In this document: positions 48,250 to 56,648 of the stretch, one piece after another
Numbering within the stretch: the first letter of the stretch is position 1
How the letters are laid out: each line of letters starts with the position of its first letter
DNA from: Candidatus Diapherotrites archaeon
GTDB lineage: Archaea; Iainarchaeota; Iainarchaeia; Iainarchaeales; 1-14-0-10-31-34
Direction: 5' to 3'
Assembly: GCA_040755695.1 (NCBI GenBank)
Contig: JBFMAK010000004.1
Location: 98,112-154,759 of the forward strand
DNA length: 56,648 nt
The notes under the pieces: generated by a model
What the model was told of the DNA's origin: nothing
Seen by the model: only the letters and a program-made list of their open reading frames with translations
Databases searched by the model: none
Program-made: the position numbers and the translations under genes

Positions 48250-49710
48250 ATGAAAATTTTAATGCTCAACCCTCCTTTCATGGAAAGGTTCTCGCGCTCA
48301 AGCAGGAGCCCAGCAGTAAGCAAGGGTGGCTGCTTCTACTACCCTATATGGCTGGCTTATGCCACAGGCGTTCTAGAGAAGGAAGGACATGAAGTTAAAT
48401 TGGTTGATGCAATAGCTGCAAGGAAAACACTCAAGGAAACAATTGAGATTGCAAGAGAATTTAAGCCGAAACTAATTGTTGTGGATACTGTAACAGCATC
48501 TTTCTATAACGACCTGAAAGTAATTGAAGCACTCAAAAAAGAATTGCCTGAAGCATTCACTGCAATGGTTGGAACGCATGTGAGCGCACTGCCAGAAGAG
48601 GCATTCAAAAAGAGCAAAAAAGTGGACGCAGCGGTAAGAGGGGAATACGATTTCACTTTAAGGGACCTGGCAAAAGCAATAGAAAAGAAAAAAAATTTGG
48701 GGGCAGTGAAAGGAATTTCCTTCAGGGAGAAGAAAGAGAAAGGAAAAATTATACATAATGAATCAAGGCCTTTTATTTCAGGAAAGGAATTGGACGAAAT
48801 GCCTTTTGTCTGTGAAGTGTACAAAAAGCACTTGAACATTAAGGATTACTTTTATCCGTCTGTTCTTTACCCTCAGGTTACAATTGTTACAGGAAGGGGC
48901 TGCCCTAATTATTGTACATTTTGCGTTCTCCCGCAGCTAATGAACGGGCATTCCTACAGGTCAAGGTCAATAGAAAACGTTTTTGAGGAAATAAAATGGA
49001 TTAAGGAAGAATTGCCTGGAGTAAAGGACATAATGATTGAAGACGACACTTTCACTGCAGACAGGGAAAGAATAAGGAAACTATGCAGTAAAATAATTGA
49101 CTCAGGAATTAAAGTAACATTCACGTGCAATGCAAGGGCTGACGTGGATTTGGAGACCTTAAAATTAATGAAGAAGGCAGGATGCAGGCTCATGTGCGTG
49201 GGCTTTGAGAGCGCAGACCAAAAAATACTGAACAACATACGAAAAGGGACTGTAATTGACAGGATAAGGCAGTTCATGAAGGACACAAAAAAGGCAGGGA
49301 TTTTAGTTCACGGCTGCTTTATTTTGGGAAACAGGGGAGAGAACATTGAAAGCATTAAGACAACAATTGATTTTGCTAAAGAGATTGAGCCTGACACAGT
49401 GCAGTTCTTTCCTTTAATGGTTTACCCTGGAACAGAGGCATTCAATTGGGCTGAAAAGCACGGCCACCTTAAGACAAGGGACTGGAGTAAATGGCTCAAA
49501 GAAGACGGAACGCATAACACAGTGCTTTCAACTCCAGAGCTGAGCTCAGAGAAATTAGTGAGAGAATGCAACAGGGCCAGAAGGGAATTCTATTTAAGGC
49601 CGAAATTCATTGCAAAGAAAATAAGGCAGTTAATATTCAATCCTAAAAACATTCCCCGCTTCCTGAAGTCAGGAATGGTCTTCATGAAATACCTCGCAAG
49701 AGGAGAATAA
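48250..49710 (+). CDS. B12-binding radical SAM enzyme
   Basis: 486 aa. Cobalamin-binding Rossmann domain (~1-150; 'MKILMLNPPF', 'VVDTVTASFYND', 'VGTHVSALPEEAF'), then radical SAM barrel with 'CPNYCTFC' cluster (~217-224) and 'IEDDTFTADRERIRKLC'. Related enzymes carry out methylations and rearrangements in lipid or cofactor synthesis; the substrate here is unknown. It stands alone between convergent and same-strand genes. Confidence 0.88.
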   Translation: MKILMLNPPFMERFSRSSRSPAVSKGGCFYYPIWLAYATGVLEKEGHEVKLVDAIAARKTLKETIEIAREFKPKLIVVDTVTASFYNDLKVIEALKKELPEAFTAMVGTHVSALPEEAFKKSKKVDAAVRGEYDFTLRDLAKAIEKKKNLGAVKGISFREKKEKGKIIHNESRPFISGKELDEMPFVCEVYKKHLNIKDYFYPSVLYPQVTIVTGRGCPNYCTFCVLPQLMNGHSYRSRSIENVFEEIKWIKEELPGVKDIMIEDDTFTADRERIRKLCSKIIDSGIKVTFTCNARADVDLETLKLMKKAGCRLMCVGFESADQKILNNIRKGTVIDRIRQFMKDTKKAGILVHGCFILGNRGENIESIKTTIDFAKEIEPDTVQFFPLMVYPGTEAFNWAEKHGHLKTRDWSKWLKEDGTHNTVLSTPELSSEKLVRECNRARREFYLRPKFIAKKIRQLIFNPKNIPRFLKSGMVFMKYLARGE

Positions 49711-49712
49711 TT

Positions 49713-50063
49713 TTAAGGCCTTCTGCGGAGAATTAGCTTTCTTTTAGGGCGTAATTTTTGTACTTGTCTTCTTGGTTTTGTTTTAATTCCAAAACCCTGT
49801 TTTTTTAATTTCATGAAAGCATCAAAATTCTCTTCAGCAATTCTGAGCGCCGCCCCAGCATCAGTCGTATTCTTTAAAGCTAATTCAGAAAATATTAGAC
49901 GTGCCTTATTTGGTTTTACACCCAAAATAAACAAAGCACAGGCCAAGGTTGCAATTTTGGGTTTTTTAATTCCTTTTTTCTTTAACTTCTGTTTTGCCCT
50001 GTCAATACAGGCTTTTTCAGAAATAATTTCGGCTTCTTGAGGATTTCGACTATACAAAGGCAT
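49713..50063 (-). CDS. Hypothetical basic protein
   Basis: 116 aa, very basic C terminus ('KTKPRRQVQKLRPKRK'), helical centre with Ala/Leu. It probably binds nucleic acid. No family recognised. It ends 2 bp from the convergent radical SAM gene. Confidence 0.6.
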   Translation of the reverse strand: MPLYSRNPQEAEIISEKACIDRAKQKLKKKGIKKPKIATLACALFILGVKPNKARLIFSELALKNTTDAGAALRIAEENFDAFMKLKKQGFGIKTKPRRQVQKLRPKRKLILRRRP

Positions 50064-50110
50064 TTAATTCTCACTATTTGAATTATGTTTTTCCTTATTA
50101 TTAAACCTTT

Positions 50111-51616
50111 TTATTTTGCGTTGAAGTCTTTCAGGAAGTCAATTAAGGCTCTCACTCCAGTTCCTGTCGCGCCCTTGGAAATATAGGTTTTTGCCTTGTC
50201 TGGCTCTGAAGCAAAAGCTGTTGCTCCAATGTCCAAGTGCATCCAGTCAGTTTTCTCAACGAAAAAACTGAGGAATGCTGCTCCAAGAATTGTGCCTGCC
50301 TCGCCTTTGTAAGAAGAAATGTTTTTTACATCTGCAAGATCGCTTTTCATGAAGTCCTTGTATTCTTGAATCAATGGAAGCATCCAGAATCTTTCTCCAG
50401 TCCTTTCACCTGAAGCAATCAGCTTGCAAGCCAATTCTTCATTATTTCCGAGCAATGCAGTAAAGTATCTTCCTAAAGCCACTCTTGCAGAGCCTGTTAA
50501 GGTTGCAATATCTATTAGGGCTTTGGGCTTGAAGGTTTCAGCGAAAGCAATCGCGTCAGCCAAAATAAGCCTTCCTTCAGCGTCAGTGTTAAGGATTTCA
50601 ATTGTCTTTCCATTGAATGCCTTTACTATGTCCCCGGGCTTTGAGGCATTAGGTCCAGGCATGTTCTCTGTTAATGGAAGGAAGCCTAAAATTCTTAATG
50701 GAAGCTTTAAATGAGAAGCAGCTTGGATTACAGCGAAAACAATTGCTGCCCCAGACATGTCGTCCTTCATGTCAGTCATGTAATCCTCAGGCTTAATGTT
50801 CAGGCCACCTGAATCAAAGGTAATGCCTTTTCCTATGAGGGCAACAGAATTCCTTGCATTGGAATTATAATCCAATACAACAAGAACAGGCTTTTGAGTT
50901 GAGCCTTTAGCAACAGAAAGAAAGGCATTCATTCCCTTCTGCTTCAATTCCTTTTCTTTCAAGACCTTGCATTTAACCTTTAATTTTTTTGCTTGAGCAG
51001 AAAGCTCTTTAGCCAGTTCCTCTGGGGCCTTGACATTCGAAGGCCTGTTGATGAGAGAGCGAGCGTAATTCACTGCATGACAGGCTGCCTGAGACTCATT
51101 CACTGCACTTGAAACCTTGCTTAAATCTTTTTTGTCGCAGAGAACAACAAATTTTTCTATTTTTTTTATTTTGTCCAGTTCCTGTGTCTTGAATTCAATG
51201 AACTGGTAAAGAGAAAGAAGGACTCCTTCAGTTACAGCAGAAGCTGCTTCCCCTTCAGGGATTTTCGCCTGAATTGAATTCAAAGCAAAAGAGAAATCAT
51301 TCAGGCTGTTATTTCTTGCAACAGTTGAAGCAAGAGCCGAAGCCCTTCTTAAGGTTTCAGAATAAAATTCTTCTTTTTTCCCCAATCCAACCAAAATAAT
51401 TTTTTTTGCCTTGATTCGGCCTAAAGTGGAAATTAGCGCGTGCTGGCCTATCTCTCCATTAAATTCTTTTTTCTGCATAAGTGAAGAAATTTCATTGCTA
51501 AGCTTTTCGTCCAATTCTTTTATCTGACCTTCAGGCTTCGCGGCCTCAAAAAATCCTATTGCAAGACCTTCAGTGCTGCATTCAATTAACTCTTTTGCTT
51601 CAACCTCAACCCTCAT
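50111..51616 (-). CDS. pepA: Leucyl aminopeptidase (M17)
   Basis: 501 aa. Cytosolic hexameric metallopeptidase releasing N-terminal residues. Metal and active-site motifs are 'GKGITFDSGGLNIKP', 'MKDDMSGAA' and 'NTDAEGRLILADAI'. The N-terminal domain (~1-160) is present. ATG 51616 with AGGAGGTC upstream in transcription direction. Confidence 0.95.
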   Translation of the reverse strand: MRVEVEAKELIECSTEGLAIGFFEAAKPEGQIKELDEKLSNEISSLMQKKEFNGEIGQHALISTLGRIKAKKIILVGLGKKEEFYSETLRRASALASTVARNNSLNDFSFALNSIQAKIPEGEAASAVTEGVLLSLYQFIEFKTQELDKIKKIEKFVVLCDKKDLSKVSSAVNESQAACHAVNYARSLINRPSNVKAPEELAKELSAQAKKLKVKCKVLKEKELKQKGMNAFLSVAKGSTQKPVLVVLDYNSNARNSVALIGKGITFDSGGLNIKPEDYMTDMKDDMSGAAIVFAVIQAASHLKLPLRILGFLPLTENMPGPNASKPGDIVKAFNGKTIEILNTDAEGRLILADAIAFAETFKPKALIDIATLTGSARVALGRYFTALLGNNEELACKLIASGERTGERFWMLPLIQEYKDFMKSDLADVKNISSYKGEAGTILGAAFLSFFVEKTDWMHLDIGATAFASEPDKAKTYISKGATGTGVRALIDFLKDFNAK

Positions 51617-51689
51617 TTCAAAAGACCTCCTAAAATATTAAGTGAATTGAATTTAAATATTATTCTTTTCAAGCACGGCTTGAAATATT

Positions 51690-52421
51690 TCAATCCACTT
51701 TAGCGGAATTGAAATCCTTTAAAATACTGATTACTATTTCCCCGAACCATTCTTCCTGGAGCAATAACACTTTTCCTGCGTTTGCAAGGAAAAGCAAAGG
51801 AATGACGGTGTCAACCGTTTCCTCTGGCTTGTTGCCTTGCAGTAGAGAAGAGAAAATTATTAGGCCTGAAGAATCAGCGTTCTGCAGTATTCTGGCATAC
51901 AATTCATTTATCCTTTCATCCAAGTTCTCCTGCGAGAAAGGAATAATGAATTCAAGGAGCTTCTTCTCCCTTAATTTTATTTCCTTTCTCTTGGAGTGCT
52001 CTATGATGGACTGGATGGCTTCAACTAATTCATCCAGTGAAATCTTTCCTTCCCTTAGATTGCGGGGCATTTTTAATTCAGGAATAAATTCCTCGAAGAA
52101 TTTCTGCATTTCCTTTTTTTGTTCTTCTTCCTCAATGCTGCTCAGCCTCAAAAGTTTTGACTTTGCACGCAAGAGAATTGCAAGAGCAAGGATTGCATTC
52201 GCAGGGATCCTGAGGTTGTTCTCCTGCATTGAATTAATCTTCTGTAAGTACCTGTCTGCAAGCATTATTAAGTCCAAGGACCATGGGTCCATGCGCTCTG
52301 AATCAATTAAATCCAGTAGAATGCTCTTCCATTCAGGCTCATGGATAAGCAAAAGCATGTCCTCATGGTTCAAGGAATAATTCTTGTGGTTGGAATCAAC
52401 CAATTCTGCACTGGAATTCAT
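51690..52421 (-). CDS. scpA: Condensin kleisin subunit ScpA
   Basis: 243 aa. N-terminal 'LLLIHEPEWKSILLDLIDSE', 'MDPWSLDLIMLADRYLQKI' and 'ALAILLRAKSKLL' are typical of ScpA, and the C-terminal part has a winged-helix pattern. It bridges SMC and ScpB (39432-40061). ATG 52421. Confidence 0.9.
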   Translation of the reverse strand: MNSSAELVDSNHKNYSLNHEDMLLLIHEPEWKSILLDLIDSERMDPWSLDLIMLADRYLQKINSMQENNLRIPANAILALAILLRAKSKLLRLSSIEEEEQKKEMQKFFEEFIPELKMPRNLREGKISLDELVEAIQSIIEHSKRKEIKLREKKLLEFIIPFSQENLDERINELYARILQNADSSGLIIFSSLLQGNKPEETVDTVIPLLFLANAGKVLLLQEEWFGEIVISILKDFNSAKVD

Positions 52422-52486
52422 TGCAATAAAAAGAAAGGAGAAAGAATTATATAATCCTTTGCGTTTAAATTAATTAAGTGAACGAA

Positions 52487-53008
52487 ATGGACAACATAAA
52501 AAAACTTGAAAGAACAATTGAAACAAATGAAAAAATAATTGAAGTACTTGAAAGGCCTGACATAAGAAAACAGATAAGAAAAGGACAATTCCCTGAAGAA
52601 CTGAAAGTCTTTCTTCCAATATATGAAAAATATTATAAAAAGTATCATTATGTAACTGCAGTTGCGGGGGGAATATATACAGTCCTTCTAGTTGAGTTAG
52701 CATTACATTATTTAGCAAGAAAGACTAAACTTCCCCCAGTTCAAAGAATAGTAACAGATAGTGCTTTGGCTATGGGTGGAGCAAAAATTTCAGGTTATTT
52801 ACTCAAAAAAATATTGAAAAAATTAGAAGAAAAAAAGGTTAATAAATATAAATTTGTAGAGCAGAAAATAAGAGAATTGAAAATAAAGAATGAAAGAGCA
52901 AGAATGCAGCTTGAAAGAATGAAGTTTCACAGGGATCTAAAGCAAAGAAAAAGAATTAATTTAATGGAATTGAAAAGAATTAAAGGCAAAAAAATTCATG
53001 CGAGATAA
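52487..53008 (+). CDS. Hypothetical membrane protein with basic coiled tail
   Basis: About 173 aa from ATG 52487 (GTG 52478 possible). Helical N-terminal part, one or two hydrophobic helices ('VTAVAGGIYTVLLVELALHYL', ~60-80, and a weaker one ~90-110), then a long basic coiled coil ('EQKIRELKIKNERARMQLER'). No family recognised. Confidence 0.6.
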   Translation: MDNIKKLERTIETNEKIIEVLERPDIRKQIRKGQFPEELKVFLPIYEKYYKKYHYVTAVAGGIYTVLLVELALHYLARKTKLPPVQRIVTDSALAMGGAKISGYLLKKILKKLEEKKVNKYKFVEQKIRELKIKNERARMQLERMKFHRDLKQRKRINLMELKRIKGKKIHAR

Positions 53009-53096
53009 AAAAAGCTGTTTTTGGGCTTGAAAATGATTTGGTCTCCTAAAGAGAAAGATTTATTAATACTGTTTTCTTTTATTTAGCGGTGATTGA

Positions 53097-53810
53097 ATGA
53101 AGAGGGTGCCAGTAGGAATTGAAGGACTAGACCAGTTAATTCAAGGCGGAGTGCCTAAAGGTTCTTCCACCTTAATCTCAGGGGGCTCAGGGACAGGAAA
53201 AACCATTTTTGCAACTCAATTCCTTTACAATGGGGCAATAAAGTTTGGAGAGCCAGGGCTTTATGTAACATTGGAGACCAATTTGAAGAACATTACCTGG
53301 GACATGGAGAACTTCAACTGGGACATTAAAAGACTGCAGGACAAGAACCTGTTTAAAATCTATAAATTGAATTTAGCAGAAAAAGATGTAGAAAATGTAG
53401 AGCAGGAAGTAATGGAGGAACTGGACATTATAGCAGAATACGTGGAAAAAATGGGAGCGCAAAGGCTTGTGATAGATTCTACTACCTCTCTTGCAATGTG
53501 GATCAAGGGAGCAGCAGCAATGAGGAAAACCTTGTTCGCTTTCTCTGACGGCTTAAAGAAGCTGGACTGCACTACCTTTATGACCTCAGAAACAAAAGCT
53601 GACAAGATAAGCTTGAGCGCTTTCGGGGTAGAAGAATTTGTTGTAGATGGAGTAATAGTATTATTCTTGCATCCGCCGCACAGGTCAATCTTCGTAAGGA
53701 AAATGAGAGGCACAAACCAGTCAATGAGCCCTCACCCGTTCGAGATAACAGACTCAGGCATTATAGTAAGAGGAAAAGAGGAGATGCCCTGGGAAGGCAT
53801 CCACCCCTAA
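53097..53810 (+). CDS. KaiC-like RecA-superfamily ATPase
   Basis: 237 aa, single KaiC domain. 'VPVGIEGLDQLIQGGVPKG' start, Walker A 'GGSGTGKT' (~30-37), Walker B 'RLVIDSTTSL' and KaiC-type 'FVVDGVIVL' segments. Archaeal single-domain KaiC-like proteins take part in signalling and motility regulation. GGTGATTGA precedes ATG 53097. Confidence 0.9.
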   Translation: MKRVPVGIEGLDQLIQGGVPKGSSTLISGGSGTGKTIFATQFLYNGAIKFGEPGLYVTLETNLKNITWDMENFNWDIKRLQDKNLFKIYKLNLAEKDVENVEQEVMEELDIIAEYVEKMGAQRLVIDSTTSLAMWIKGAAAMRKTLFAFSDGLKKLDCTTFMTSETKADKISLSAFGVEEFVVDGVIVLFLHPPHRSIFVRKMRGTNQSMSPHPFEITDSGIIVRGKEEMPWEGIHP

Positions 53811-53819
53811 TTTATTTTT

Positions 53820-54056
53820 TTATTTTCTTCTTATTACGTACAAAACTACAAATGCAATTACAAACAGATTCAATGCAATTAAAGTTCCAGTGAACCTGCT
53901 GCCTGCGCTCAGTCCTACAGAGCCTGTAACAAGGCCTGAAGGGCTTGAAACACTGATGTCCGAAGCAGGAATGCCTCCAGAAACAAATAATTGTAGTACA
54001 ACAAAGTAGAACAATTGAATTATCACCAAAGCCAATACAAACAATATTCTTTTCAT
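53820..54056 (-). CDS. Small two-helix membrane protein
   Basis: 78 aa. Membrane helices at ~5-26 ('ILFVLALVIIQLFYFVVLQL') and ~57-75 ('LIALNLFVIAFVVLYVI') flank a ~30-residue Ser/Gly-rich loop. Convergent with the KaiC-like gene. Function unknown. Confidence 0.6.
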   Translation of the reverse strand: MKRILFVLALVIIQLFYFVVLQLFVSGGIPASDISVSSPSGLVTGSVGLSAGSRFTGTLIALNLFVIAFVVLYVIRRK

Positions 54057-54128
54057 GAAATAATTAGTGCAGGATTATGTTTAAATAATGCATTGCATTT
54101 CAATTAAAATGAAGGTGAGGAAGAAAAA

Positions 54129-55058
54129 ATGAGGGTGCTTGTAACTGGAGGGGCAGGATTCATTGGAAGCCATACTGCAGACCTTTTAATTGAAGAAAAT
54201 TATGATACAGTAATTGCAGACAATTTGAGCACAGGAAGAAAAGAGAATATCAATCCAAAAGCAAAATTCTATAAATCAAACATAACTAATTTCAGGGCAT
54301 TGAAGAAGGTTTTTGGGAGGGAAAGAATTGATTCTGTAATTCATTTGGCAGCGCAAATAAATGTAAGAAACTCATTAGCAGACCCTTTCTTTGACGCAAA
54401 AACCAATATTTTAGGTTCACTGAATGTGCTTGAATGCTGCAGGAAATTCAAAATAAAGAAAATTGTTTACTCCAGTTCAGGAGGAGCAGTATACGGTGAA
54501 CCAAAAAGAATTCCGGTGAAAGAAAACCATCCAATAAAACCTCTTTCACCTTACGCTGTATCAAAGTACTGCGTTGAACAATACCTGCAGGAATACCATC
54601 ACAATTACGGATTAGAATTCGCTGTGCTCCGCTACGGCAATGTCTTCGGCCCAAGGCAGGACCCAAGAGGAGAAGCAGGGGTAACAGCAATATTCATTGA
54701 AAGAATGCTTGCAAATGAAAGGCCTAAAATTTTTGGTTCAGGCGAACAGACAAGAGACTTTGTTTTCGTGAAAGACGTGGCCAAAGCGAATTTGCTTGCA
54801 CTGCAAAAGAAGACAAAAAGCAGGACTTACAATATTGGGACAAGAAAAGAAAAGAGCGTTAATGAAATCTTCAGGGAATTAAAGAAAATGCTTAAATTTA
54901 AAGGAAACGCAGTGAAAGAAAAATCAGTGCCTGGAGAAATAAAGAGGATCGCACTGGACTGCAGCCTTGCGAAAAAAGAATTGAGATGGAAGCCAGAAAC
55001 TCCTTTTAAGAAAGGCCTGAAGGAAACAATTGAATGGCACAGGAAAAAGAATTACTGA
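54129..55058 (+). CDS. NAD-dependent nucleotide-sugar epimerase
   Basis: 309 aa, extended short-chain dehydrogenase. 'VTGGAGFIGSHTADLL' binds NAD. 'SSSGGAVYGEP' and 'SPYAVSKYCVEQYL' contain the catalytic Ser/Tyr/Lys. 'GNVFGPRQDP' follows. It closely resembles UDP-glucose 4-epimerases (GalE-like); the exact sugar cannot be read. It probably serves glycan or S-layer sugar synthesis. GGTGAGG before ATG 54129. Confidence 0.92.
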   Translation: MRVLVTGGAGFIGSHTADLLIEENYDTVIADNLSTGRKENINPKAKFYKSNITNFRALKKVFGRERIDSVIHLAAQINVRNSLADPFFDAKTNILGSLNVLECCRKFKIKKIVYSSSGGAVYGEPKRIPVKENHPIKPLSPYAVSKYCVEQYLQEYHHNYGLEFAVLRYGNVFGPRQDPRGEAGVTAIFIERMLANERPKIFGSGEQTRDFVFVKDVAKANLLALQKKTKSRTYNIGTRKEKSVNEIFRELKKMLKFKGNAVKEKSVPGEIKRIALDCSLAKKELRWKPETPFKKGLKETIEWHRKKNY

Positions 55059-55083
55059 CAGGAAAAAGCTATTTAATAAGATG

Positions 55084-55138
55084 ATCATACACTATACAGA
55101 AAGATTTTTATATATTATTGTACACTATACTGTATGAT
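55084..55138. promoter_or_regulatory. Promoter flanked by a 13-bp inverted repeat (operator)
   Basis: ATCATACAcTATA (55084-55096) and TATAcTGTATGAT (55126-55138) form an inverted repeat with one central mismatch. They enclose a T-rich TATA element at 55106-55118. ATG of the ATPase gene is 6 bp downstream. A dimeric repressor could block this promoter. Confidence 0.65.
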
Positions 55139-55143
55139 TTGAT

Positions 55144-56451
55144 ATGATAAGAAGAGAACTTATAAATATAATAGCAGGATATAATTTCTGGGGGAAGGAG
55201 CAGGAAACTGGCATAAGTCGAGAGACCTTAAAAAAAGCGAGCAAATTTGTTAGGAAAGGTACTGCTTTATCTATTGTCGGCATAAGAAAGTGTGGTAAAA
55301 CTTATTTAACAAAACAAATTCTTGCTGAAAAAATAAGCGAAGGCAAAAAAAAAGAGCAAACAGTGTACATTAATTTTGAAGACCCTTCTTTTGAGCCTTA
55401 TTTAAGCACCAGTTTACTTGATGACACATATGAAACATACAGGTATTATTTGAATAAGGATAAGACAGCATTCATTGTTCTTGATGAAATTCAAAATATT
55501 GAAAAATGGGAGAAATGGGTGAGAACAATGTTAGAAAAAAAAGAGGACATACAATTAATAATAACGGGGTCTTCTTCTAAATTGTTGTCTTCAGAGATCG
55601 CAAGCCTGCTCACTGGCAGAACCATTACTGTTTCATTGTATCCTCTCTCATTTAAAGAATTCATAATATTCAAAGGCTTTAAAGAATTTTTAACGGAGCA
55701 AAAGGCCCTTGTTTTTTTGGAAGAATTTATTGAATTCGGCGGTTTCCCAATGGTTGTTTTAGCAGAGAACCAAGAATTTAAAACTATTTATTTAAAGGAA
55801 ATATTTGGAGGAATATTAACTAGAGACATAGTAAAAAGATATGAAATAAGACAAGAACATGAACTAAGGTCTTTGGCTGTATTATTAATTAATAATTTTT
55901 CTTCTTTTGTCAGCGTAAACAAATTGAGAAATATAATGTACAATGTAACAAAAATAAAATTATCCCCAACAACAATAAACAATTACTTAAAATATTTTTC
56001 TGACCCTTTTTTGTTTTTCTTTATTCCAATATTTTCTTATAAAATAAAAGACCCCCTGCAGTACCCGAAAAAAGTATACTGCATTGACACTGGAATTATA
56101 AATAAAGTATCACAAAAATTTTCTCAGGATAAAGGAAAATTATACGAAAATATTGTTGGGGTGGAACTTGTAAAAAGGTTTGGAAAAGAAAATATTTTTT
56201 ACTGGAAGTCAAAACAGCAAGAGGAAATAGACTTCCTTGTAAAGCAGCAAAAGCCAGAAACATTAATACAGGTCTGCTATGATCTTAAACCAGAGAACAA
56301 AAAAAGAGAACTTAAACCATTGCTCAAAGCATCAAAAGAACTGAAATGCAACAAATTGCTCGTAATAACAAGAAATTATAAAAAAACAGAAATGTACAAA
56401 AGAAAAAAAATAAATTTTGTGCCATTGTGGGAATGGCTTCTTCAAGATTAA
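55144..56451 (+). CDS. AAA ATPase with DUF4143-type C-terminal domain
   Basis: 435 aa. AAA_14-like ATPase: Walker A 'VGIRKCGKTYL' (~47-57), Walker B 'AFIVLDEIQNI', sensor 'LIITGSSSKLLS'. C-terminal domain ('FWKSKQQEEIDFLV'-like segment, read as 'IFYWKSKQQEEIDFLVK') has the PD-(D/E)XK-like pattern of DUF4143. Such proteins are common, often horizontally transferred, in archaea and bacteria, with unknown task. A palindromic operator precedes it. Confidence 0.88.
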   Translation: MIRRELINIIAGYNFWGKEQETGISRETLKKASKFVRKGTALSIVGIRKCGKTYLTKQILAEKISEGKKKEQTVYINFEDPSFEPYLSTSLLDDTYETYRYYLNKDKTAFIVLDEIQNIEKWEKWVRTMLEKKEDIQLIITGSSSKLLSSEIASLLTGRTITVSLYPLSFKEFIIFKGFKEFLTEQKALVFLEEFIEFGGFPMVVLAENQEFKTIYLKEIFGGILTRDIVKRYEIRQEHELRSLAVLLINNFSSFVSVNKLRNIMYNVTKIKLSPTTINNYLKYFSDPFLFFFIPIFSYKIKDPLQYPKKVYCIDTGIINKVSQKFSQDKGKLYENIVGVELVKRFGKENIFYWKSKQQEEIDFLVKQQKPETLIQVCYDLKPENKKRELKPLLKASKELKCNKLLVITRNYKKTEMYKRKKINFVPLWEWLLQD

Positions 56452-56549
56452 ACCTTCCATCAAGAAAACAGATAAAAATATGCGCTTTTTATTATAAAAC
56501 GTAAAATTTCTCTTCAAAAGCGGCTTTGGGACATAATTTTAGTGTGTTT

Positions 56550-56648
56550 TTAGGTTAGGATAACGATGTAGGCTCTTTTTCCAATATATTTTTTGGGAAC
56601 GTCTGCTTTTGCTGATGTTCCGAATGGCGTTATGGTTCTTTCTAGTAT
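56550..56648 (-). CDS. C-terminal part of a DUF2080-like transposon-associated protein (partial)
   Basis: Open from the right window edge to TAA at 56550-56552. The 32 visible residues include 'ERTITPFGTSAKADVPKKYI' then 'GKRAYIVIL', matching the 'GnSa.v.vPkewiGk.V.V' signature of small archaeal DUF2080 proteins often found next to IS605-like transposases. A transposon may lie just beyond the window. Confidence 0.6.
   Translation of the reverse strand: MLERTITPFGTSAKADVPKKYIGKRAYIVILT

Noticed and set aside
1-56648. CRISPR array
   Set aside because: No regularly spaced direct repeats of 24-40 bp; the repeats seen are pairs, hairpins or promoter copies.

Overview
The window is AT-rich chromosomal DNA of an archaeon carrying an integrated tailed virus. 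Archaeal hallmarks are a ribosomal protein L35Ae gene, a pyruvoyl-type arginine decarboxylase, a tRNA-Arg gene split by a 216-nt intron, a KaiC-like ATPase, TATA-box promoters and a four-subunit pyruvate:ferredoxin oxidoreductase. Some genes look bacterial: a short (586 aa) AlaRS without the C-terminal domain and a full-length Rel/SpoT homologue. This mix suggests a small-genome lineage, possibly DPANN, but the placement is an inference and I cannot name a species.

Left host arm (1-5743): the end of a HemN/HemW-like radical SAM gene, alaS, a Rel/SpoT homologue with an intact hydrolase and a decayed synthetase, and argS.

Provirus (about 5744-33884): bounded by a 13-bp direct repeat that is the 3' end of tRNA-Arg(UCU). 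The tyrosine integrase lies just inside the tRNA end. From left to right come an early block of very small proteins (several zinc ribbons, winged helices, a SWIM finger, an OB-fold-like protein), decayed ParB/methyltransferase genes, TerS/TerL, a portal fused to a Mu-F-like head protein, a block of fibre/adhesin-like genes, gp10-like protein, prohead protease/scaffold, major capsid, connectors, tail tube, tail chaperone with a programmed -1 frameshift, tape measure, an antisense lipoprotein gene, baseplate and fibre genes, a run of membrane mini-proteins, integrase, and a divergent small regulator. No polymerase, primase or helicase is visible, so replication must rely on the host. Without the provirus, tRNA-Arg(UCU) would lie about 90 bp upstream of argS in the same orientation.

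Two leaders inside the provirus (12311-12458 and 18986-19156) start with the same 21-bp promoter-like block and then fold, with unrelated sequences, into the same topology: a nested hairpin whose loop can pair back with the 5' strand to form a pseudoknot. This is the most unusual feature and may be a viral translational or transcriptional switch.

Right host arm (33885-56648): a stop-interrupted pseudogene, a PD-(D/E)XK-like protein, a coiled-coil surface protein, a broken NYN-domain gene, rpl35ae, rnhB, an Hsp20-like protein, pdaD, scpB, two tandem PyrK-like flavoproteins, the porG...porDAB cluster with two orphan genes inserted, a DNA methyltransferase fused to a nuclease-like domain, a B12-binding radical SAM enzyme, pepA, scpA, a KaiC-like ATPase, a sugar epimerase, a DUF4143-type ATPase under a palindromic operator, and the end of a transposon-associated DUF2080-like gene.
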